From Hyphochytrium catenoides (Eukaryota > Sar > Hyphochytriomycetes > Hyphochytriales > Hyphochytriaceae): a DNA stretch of 25,611 bases. Both the position numbers and the translations under genes were made by a program. Positions within the stretch are counted from its first letter, which is position 1, and every line of letters starts with the position of its first letter. Below are positions 20,793 through 25,611 of the stretch, piece after piece. The notes below the pieces were generated by a model. That model was not told where the DNA came from and did not search any database. It saw nothing but the letters and a program-made list of their open reading frames with translations. The stretch lies in NCBI GenBank assembly GCA_900088475.1, contig FLMG01000114.1:1-25611 (forward strand). Direction: 5' to 3'.

Positions 20793-21413
20793 GCTTGCTC
20801 GTGCTAAGAAGACCGCGACTAGAGTATAGAAGAGAGGTTCGGAGAAATGGTGCAAGAATCCTGTCCTTGGGTCCCTCGGTAGGCCTACTAACAGTAGTTC
20901 TGCCCCTTAGTCTGCTCCTGCGATGGCCTCGATCCCTAACTATCTCAACTTTGAGAGAGTTAGTGGCCCTTCCACCTTGCTGCTCAGTCGCTCAATCACT
21001 CAGTAAAGACAAAGTAGACGGACCTAGAAAGCCTAGGAAGAGTGTTGATCATCCGTCTTGCTATCTGAACATCCTGGGCAGCGTCAGCAGCCGCCCAGCA
21101 GGTGCCGAGAACACCAGGAACAGCCGCATAATCCTTGCTTCTGGCTGATCTGTCTGGGTCTTCCTAGGATGATGGTGGCGATTCATCATCAATGAAACCA
21201 ACTCCCATATCACCGATTACTTTTAAGAAGTGTTATGTGATAATCACAGCTAGGTGGTCGGTCGGTTGGGAAAGGGCTTGTCCACGATTTACGTGCTGTT
21301 TGGAGTGAACTCGGTTGGTTGGCACAAGGCAGCAATTTAGTTTTTGGTGATCTGATTTTGTCAGAAACACCATCAATAAGGACAGTTTGTGCAAGTTGAT
21401 GGCAAGAGCAGAG

Positions 21414-21469
<56 letters not shown>

Positions 21470-22179
21470 CAAGATGTTGGAAGAGGAAGGAACCGGAAGA
21501 GGCCATGCGGTCTACTAACAGTACTTGTAGGAGGACCACCGTCTCAAAGGCTGGCCGTCTCATGATTCGCGGTCACTGATAGAGGCAAAGAGGGAGGCCC
21601 CAGGACCTGTCAGGGCGACAGGTTGCAGGGAAACAGGTTATGAGTGAGGAACTACACTCGGCGGTTCTTGATCGGCAATGGTCCTCTTATTTAGTAGGTA
21701 CGACTACTGCTCCAATACCGCTGAAGCAGAGGAGTTTGGCGCTGTGAGCCTCCAAACAGAACCGGGAGGAAAAGCTCGCAGGACAGTCGAGTGGCTCCTT
21801 ACCATTGGACCAACAATGGACCTCTGACTCGGACGCTAACAACGGACACGTTACGGGCTTAAGAATAGAGGTTAGAAGAAGTGCAACATCCTTGTCAGAA
21901 GTGGTGCCGCTCAACTACAACGGAGGATGATCCACCGTGTGCCCGGCGGCTGGATGGATCTCATCTAACCCTAAGCAAATCTTTCCTTAGACAAGTCCGT
22001 CCGCCATTGGACGAGCGATCACGAGGATATGCAAAGCTAGTTGAGTCACCATCAACCCCGCCTCGGAACAGTCTCTTACCTAGCCTTCGTGGAAAGGAGG
22101 GTTGTATCAATATCTCATCGCTACTCCATGCTTTGGATGCTTTCGGGTGGGGCGCTGCATATGGCTACCAATTGACTTC
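20793..22179. other. Intergenic region without a recognised gene
   Basis: About 1.4 kb separates two minus-strand genes. I see no open frame with family motifs on either strand. It contains an uninterrupted AG repeat (21423-21467), several CCAAT/ATTGG cores, one inverted pair CCATTG/CAATGG (21802-21807 and 21814-21819), and otherwise unique sequence. The part just upstream of 20792 should hold the promoter of the small acidic gene, and the part near 22179 the 3' end of the DUF4202 gene. An untranslated exon of either gene cannot be excluded. Confidence 0.5.
21423..21467. repeat. Perfect (AG)n microsatellite, 45 bases
   Basis: The sequence alternates A and G without interruption for 45 bases. 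It is an isolated simple repeat in otherwise mixed sequence. The matching SLSL peptide on the minus strand is not a gene. Confidence 0.97.
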
Positions 22180-22950
22180 TTAGTCTTCATTCAAAGGCTC
22201 TGCGGCCGCCATCTCCAGCGCGCACTTGATCACAGTCATTACGTGGTCTGGGTAACTAATTTGTAGGGCAAGACTGTGGCCGGCATCGCTCATTTTCTTC
22301 CAGGTCTTCGCGAATATGTTGGCCAGTTTGTCTGCGTCGCCTTCTAATCCATCCACAAACTTAGCTGACTGCTCCTCCAGAAAGACTAGGCAGGCTGCAT
22401 CCTCGAGGGTTTGCGCTTCCTCGTCTGTCTTCAGGTTCTTTTTGAGGACCAAGTCTCGGACTCGCGCCGCAAAAGGAGCGTCAAAGCCTGCACCCAAGAT
22501 GATCTCTTCTGCTCGCTTTCCTTGCCGAATCTTGGCGTCAGTCCGCCATCTAAGATAGCCTTCTCGGGTCTTGGGATACGAGTCTCTGGGCAACATCCAG
22601 CGCTCTAAGTGCTGGCATCTACCAGCGAGGCGTAGACCTATTGAAGGCTTGGGATTGAGGCGGTGAATCCACTTCATGATGCTTTGACTGTACACCACCT
22701 CCGCACCAACATCTGAGTTGTCTCCGGCCGAAACTCTGGTTGGGTCCTGGTTGTGTGCAGCATCGATCAGCTGATTCAGAGCTTCCTCTCGCTGCTGCTG
22801 CTGCTTCTTGTCATCAGTCTTCTGTCGTCGGCGTCTTCTCAGCATCACAATCCCACCAGCCACCAGCATCACAGAGCCAGTAACCAACAGGGGTCCCAAT
22901 AGACGATAAAAAGAGGAGACGCGGAAGTGATTCGTCCCATGGTTGGCCAT
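22180..22950 (-). CDS. DUF4202 family protein with N-terminal membrane anchor
   Basis: This is a 256-residue intronless gene. I chose the ATG at 22950 (MANHGTNHFR); an upstream in-frame GTG is not a likely eukaryotic start. Residues 14-37 (YRLLGPLLVTGSVMLVAGGI and on) form one hydrophobic helix, followed by RRRRRQKTDDKK, so the anchor is probably N-out/C-in or a mitochondrial/ER signal anchor. Residues 55-250 match DUF4202: EEALNQLIDAAHNQDP, VYSQSIMKWIHRLNP, GRCQHLERWMLPRDSYPKTR, EGYLRWRTDAK, EEAQTLEDAACLVFLEE, and TWKKMSDAGHSLAL. The family is best known from soluble bacterial proteins, and its biochemical function is not established to my knowledge. The conserved H, R, W and E/D residues suggest a binding or catalytic pocket. 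The QQQQ run is encoded by a CTG/CAG repeat. Confidence 0.92.
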   Translation of the reverse strand: MANHGTNHFRVSSFYRLLGPLLVTGSVMLVAGGIVMLRRRRRQKTDDKKQQQQREEALNQLIDAAHNQDPTRVSAGDNSDVGAEVVYSQSIMKWIHRLNPKPSIGLRLAGRCQHLERWMLPRDSYPKTREGYLRWRTDAKIRQGKRAEEIILGAGFDAPFAARVRDLVLKKNLKTDEEAQTLEDAACLVFLEEQSAKFVDGLEGDADKLANIFAKTWKKMSDAGHSLALQISYPDHVMTVIKCALEMAAAEPLNED

Positions 22951-23340
22951 GATCTCACCTTTCACGCGACAGCTTCCTAAGCACTAGTAGTAGTACCACC
23001 ACCCTACCACCTCACGTAGCACTGAGCGCGCTTGCCTGGCCTAACTAATAACGAGGAAGAAAGGGCAAGCTAGTGAAGGCTGAGAGGCGTCTGTGAGTGA
23101 ATGAGAAGAGTGTTGCGCGGCAACCACCATCTGCAGATGAGCAGAGGAGAGAGAGAGGGAGAGAGAGCTGCAGAGAAGGGAGAGGGAGAGAGAGAGAATC
23201 AGCAGCAGCAGCACCAGGAAGAAGCTGAACCTCAAGGATTCTGATGCTTCCTTCCCCCTGTCGTCCCCCCGCCAATTCTAGCGGCTAACCGCTTTTTCTA
23301 TTTAAGGCGCTAACGACTAGGCAGTCGCGGATGTGTGTTG
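22951..23340 (-). promoter_or_regulatory. Probable promoter and 5' leader of the DUF4202 gene
   Basis: The minus strand upstream of 22950 has CT-rich tracts at 23145-23200, a short CAG/CTG run at 23201-23215, a CCAAT core at 23272, a 5-base stem hairpin (AGCGG CTAA CCGCT, 23280-23293) and a TTAAATA string near 23298-23306 that could act as a TATA-like element. No coding exon is supported here. Confidence 0.35.
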
Positions 23341-23352
23341 AAGATACGAGGC

Positions 23353-23389
<37 letters not shown>

Positions 23390-23420
23390 TCTGAGAGAGA
23401 GAGAGAGAGAGAGAGAGAGT

Positions 23421-23452
<32 letters not shown>

Positions 23453-23530
23453 TCAAAGTGATCGAGGATATTCTGGTCTTCTGGTTCCGGCATCTCATCA
23501 GGGCCATGAAGATACGAAGAGTCAGAGACG

Positions 23531-23566
<36 letters not shown>

Positions 23567-23651
23567 CGGGAAGGGGGAGAAGAGAGATCGAAAGTGATCG
23601 AGTGATCGAGGATGTATTCTGATCTTGGTTCCAGCAGCTTACAGGGCCAAG
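23340..23651. repeat. Tandem duplication of a mixed unit containing GA repeats
   Basis: Two adjacent units, about 23340-23507 and 23508-23651, each run in the same order: GAAGATACGA, a GTCAGAGA stretch, a long GA repeat, GATC(A/G)AAGTGATCGAG, a GAGGAT(A/G)T(A)TTCTG core, TGGTTCC, CATC/CAGC and CAGGGCCA. They differ by substitutions and by the length of the GA tract, so the duplication is not very recent. They do not resemble a transposon that I know, and no terminal repeats or target-site duplications are obvious. Confidence 0.8.
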
Positions 23652-24388
23652 CCGGTCCAGGTACTAAGAGAGTAGCCATAGAGGAGCAGCGTCAGTCCAG
23701 ATATTATAACTCTTCAGGGACCAAGACCAAGAGGACCTCACACCCTGCAGCCGCAGAGTTTGGTGCCAGACCCTGAGAGAGAGAGAGTGCAGGGAGAGAG
23801 AGAGAGACACCCGTCATTGAGCAGGTGAGAAGGGGCACGAAAGGAGGGCGAACATATTGAACAGGAAAACCCGACGACGTTCAAACTCCCTTCCTGAAGT
23901 TAATCCGAACGGTGAAAGCGAGGAGAGAGAAAGGAGAGGCAACGAGACGCTGGGAGAGACATTGGGGGAGAGAGACAGAGAGATACAGAGAAAGTGAGAG
24001 AGAGAAAAGGCATCGAGACTCATCATCTGTCAGGGATGAGCTTCTCCCTTGCTCTTTGGAGTGGAAGACAGACCCAGAGCGTTTGCTGGACGGTCGGCCG
24101 GCTCTCCGGAAAGAAGGTTGTTTAACTGTCCGGGCTCTTAGTAGCCAAGCTCCGGCGTCACTTAGTCCAGATCTCTCTCCTTCCTCTTTTGGTTCTATAT
24201 GCTCTGTCTCTCCATCTTCATTCTTACTCCACATTACTTGTCACCTCCTCTTCCTCTCTCTCCCTCTCTTCTCCATCTCTTTCGCACTCTCTCCTTCTCT
24301 CGGCCCCACTCTTCTGCCCCTCGCTTTCCCCTCCTCTCGGTCTCCGACTCACTCTCCTTCTTCTATTTCTCTCTCTCTCACTCTTCCT

Positions 24389-24419
<31 letters not shown>

Positions 24420-24456
24420 CCTCTCTCTCTTTCTCTCTCTTTTTCTCTCTCGCTCG

Positions 24457-24492
<36 letters not shown>

Positions 24493-24638
24493 GGCTAGCG
24501 GTTGATAGGGGGCTTCCTACCAGGGGGGCACCAGCGTCGGTCCTTTCACGTAGGTGCGGGACTCTCTCCTCCTCCAAAGTGCTCTCGAGTCTCTCTTCTA
24601 ACACAGTCTCTTCCGTCTCCTTGTCGGTGTCCTAACAG
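23652..24638. other. Non-coding stretch with GA tract, unique segment and CT tract
   Basis: Positions 23652-23930 are mixed sequence with short GA runs, and 23930-24010 is GA-rich. Positions 24010-24175 are unique, with an ATG at 24036 opening a 29-codon frame (MSFSLALWSGRQTQSVCWTV and on) that looks like a presequence but is unproven. Positions 24176-24495 are CT-rich, and 24496-24638 is unique again. Upstream exons and the promoter of the metallo-hydrolase gene probably lie here. Confidence 0.5.
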
Positions 24639-24719
24639 AGTTGGTCCCGATATTCGAGGATAACTATGGTCAGTGAGTGGAAGTCTCCAAAGTCACAGCA
24701 GAGACATAGATCTACTTAT

Positions 24720-24773
<54 letters not shown>

Positions 24774-24809
24774 GCTTTCTCTCTCTCTCGTTTTTCCCTT
24801 CTCTCTCTG

Positions 24810-24850
<41 letters not shown>

Positions 24851-25179
24851 CTCTCTCCCGTTTTTCCCTTCTCTCTTTCTCTCTCTCCCACCCGGTCTAT
24901 TCACTTCCCTTCTTCTCGCTCCCTCTGAATCTTGCTTCGTTTTCTCTGTCTCCATCTCCTATTGACTCTTTTATCTTACTCGCTCTCCCTCTCTCGAATG
25001 CTTTGAATTCTTGATGCTTGTAAGCCTCTCTGTCTCTCTTCCTTCGCCCATATGCTTTTCCCTTTCTCCACTCTCTCGCTCGCACTCTCATTCCCACTCT
25101 AAATCTTTCGATCAATTTAACTATATGTCTTTCTCTTTGCCTTCCTCTCTCTCTCTCTCTTCCCCTCTCTCTCTCTTTT

Positions 25180-25231
<52 letters not shown>

Positions 25232-25412
25232 CCCCTCTCTCTCTCTCTCTCTCTTCCACTCTCTTAGCCTACATCCTTCGCTCGGACTCTGGCCGCACGC
25301 TGCTGCTGGTGGACCCTGCGGACCCTGCTGCCGTCCTCTGGCGGGTGAGGTCCAGGAGAGAGAAAGTGCCAGGAGCTGCTGTTCGGGCCATCTTGACCAC
25401 TCACAAGCACGC
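24639..25412 (+). CDS. Glyoxalase II/PNKD-like metallo-beta-lactamase hydrolase, two exons seen, partial
   Basis: These are two exons of a plus-strand gene of the hydroxyacylglutathione hydrolase family, which hydrolyses glutathione thioesters such as S-lactoylglutathione. The first exon (about 24639-24668) reads LVPIFEDNY plus one base; its 5' edge is uncertain, and an acceptor at 24606 is also possible. After a 599-base CT-rich intron, exon 25268-25412 reads AYILRSDSGRTLLLVDPADP, AAVLWRV and VRAILTTHKHA. The phase-1 junction makes EDNYAYIL, the family's DNYxYLI start. VDPxDP and AILTTHKHxDH are the next hallmarks; THKHA is the beginning of the metal-binding THxHxDH, with the DH in the next exon. 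The donors are GTCAGT (24669) and GTAAGC (25413). The gene continues past the right edge, and its first exon is not established. Confidence 0.78.
24669..25267 (+). repeat. CT-rich intron of the metallo-hydrolase gene
   Basis: The intron contains an uninterrupted (CT)25 at 24721-24770, a further near-perfect CT run at 25187-25229, and many shorter CT/CTTT tracts. The acceptor is CTCTTAG at 25267. Apparent SLSLS proteins from this stretch are artefacts of the repeat. Confidence 0.85.
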
Positions 25413-25611
25413 GTAAGCAAGGCAACCTCTTCTTCTCTCCTCTTCCGTCACTCGACTCTGTAGTCTCTCTCTCTCTCTCTCTCTTTCGCTCTCGCTCTCT
25501 TGACCTCTCCCTTGTCTCCCTGCCCAGCTTCTCCATTAGCTCTTTACAACTCTCCTCTTCCCCCTCTCCTCTCCCCTCTCTCTCTCTCCCCCCCTCTCTC
25601 TCTCTCTCTCC
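25413..25611 (+). other. 5' part of the next metallo-hydrolase intron
   Basis: The GTAAGC donor follows THKHA. The sequence to the window edge is CT-rich and shows no acceptor followed by DH-type protein, so the next exon lies outside. Confidence 0.6.

Noticed and set aside
20793-20855. Upstream extension of the small acidic gene beginning LHHFSEPLFYTLVAVFLARA, as a signal peptide
   Set aside because: This frame lacks an ATG before 20792 and would need a TTG start. A spliced leader exon cannot be excluded, but nothing supports it.
21043-21130. A short minus-strand frame MRLFLVFSAPAGRLLTLPRM as a signal-peptide exon
   Set aside because: It ends in a stop after about 22 codons, and no convincing donor links it to a downstream exon.
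21881-22183. A 100-codon plus-strand frame downstream of the DUF4202 gene
   Set aside because: It begins at a non-ATG codon, has no recognisable motif and overlaps the 3' end of the minus-strand gene.
23280-23298. A hairpin followed by Ts resembling a bacterial Rho-independent terminator
   Set aside because: The window is clearly eukaryotic. The stem is only five pairs, and the site lies upstream of a gene, not after one.
23419-24026. RERERE-type proteins on the plus strand and SLSL proteins on the minus strand
   Set aside because: GA repeats have no stop codons in any frame; composition alone explains these.
24189-25463. Several plus-strand frames encoding almost pure SLSLSL or serine-leucine proteins
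   Set aside because: They are translations of CT dinucleotide repeats, open in all frames, with no domain. Two real exons of a metallo-hydrolase lie among them in a different reading.
1-25611. tRNA or rRNA genes, CRISPR arrays, transposases or viral genes
   Set aside because: No B-box-like tRNA core, no rRNA sequence, no spaced direct repeats beyond microsatellites, and no transposase, integrase or viral protein motifs were found by eye.

Overview
This window looks like nuclear DNA from a unicellular eukaryote. Protein-coding regions are split by GT-AG introns that I could place by reading frame, splice phase and family motifs, and there are no operons or bacterial ribosome-binding sites. 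The spaces between genes and the introns are packed with GA/CT dinucleotide microsatellites. A protist or alga is most likely. The J-protein belongs to the plant ARG1/DnaJ15 type, and I recall similar GA/CT-rich gene models from cryptophyte algae, but that placement is a guess.

Positions 1-18092, minus strand: one giant gene fills about 70 percent of the window. I reconstruct 14 exons and 13 introns with consistent splice phases. Together they encode at least 4810 residues, and the 3' end lies outside the left edge. The protein is a HECT-type E3 ubiquitin ligase of the HECTD4/HERC/ZZEF1-like size class. In order it carries a beta-propeller-like segment, two tandem MIB/HERC2 domains, a ZZ-like zinc finger, a CUB-like jelly-roll, a canonical ZZ finger, a second CUB-like domain, a RanBP2-type zinc finger and a HECT domain. 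The catalytic cysteine would be in the unseen last exon or exons. A 22-base assembly gap lies inside exon 3.

Positions 18093-18996: a divergent promoter region of about 0.9 kb between the HECT gene and the next gene.

Positions 18997-22950: a plus-strand ARG1/DnaJ15-like J-protein with one 67-base intron. It converges on a small minus-strand acidic protein gene of unknown function with a probable 66-base intron. About 1.4 kb without a recognisable gene follows, then a minus-strand DUF4202 protein with an N-terminal membrane anchor.

Positions 22951-25611: mainly microsatellite DNA. It is purine-rich on the plus strand to about 24.0 kb and pyrimidine-rich from about 24.2 kb, with a tandem duplication at 23.34-23.65 kb. 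Hidden in the CT-rich part are two short plus-strand exons of a glyoxalase II/PNKD-like metallo-beta-lactamase gene that continues past the right edge.

The genes are functionally independent as far as the sequence shows: ubiquitin ligation, chaperone function, and probable thioester hydrolysis. No virus, mobile element, CRISPR array or RNA gene was recognised.
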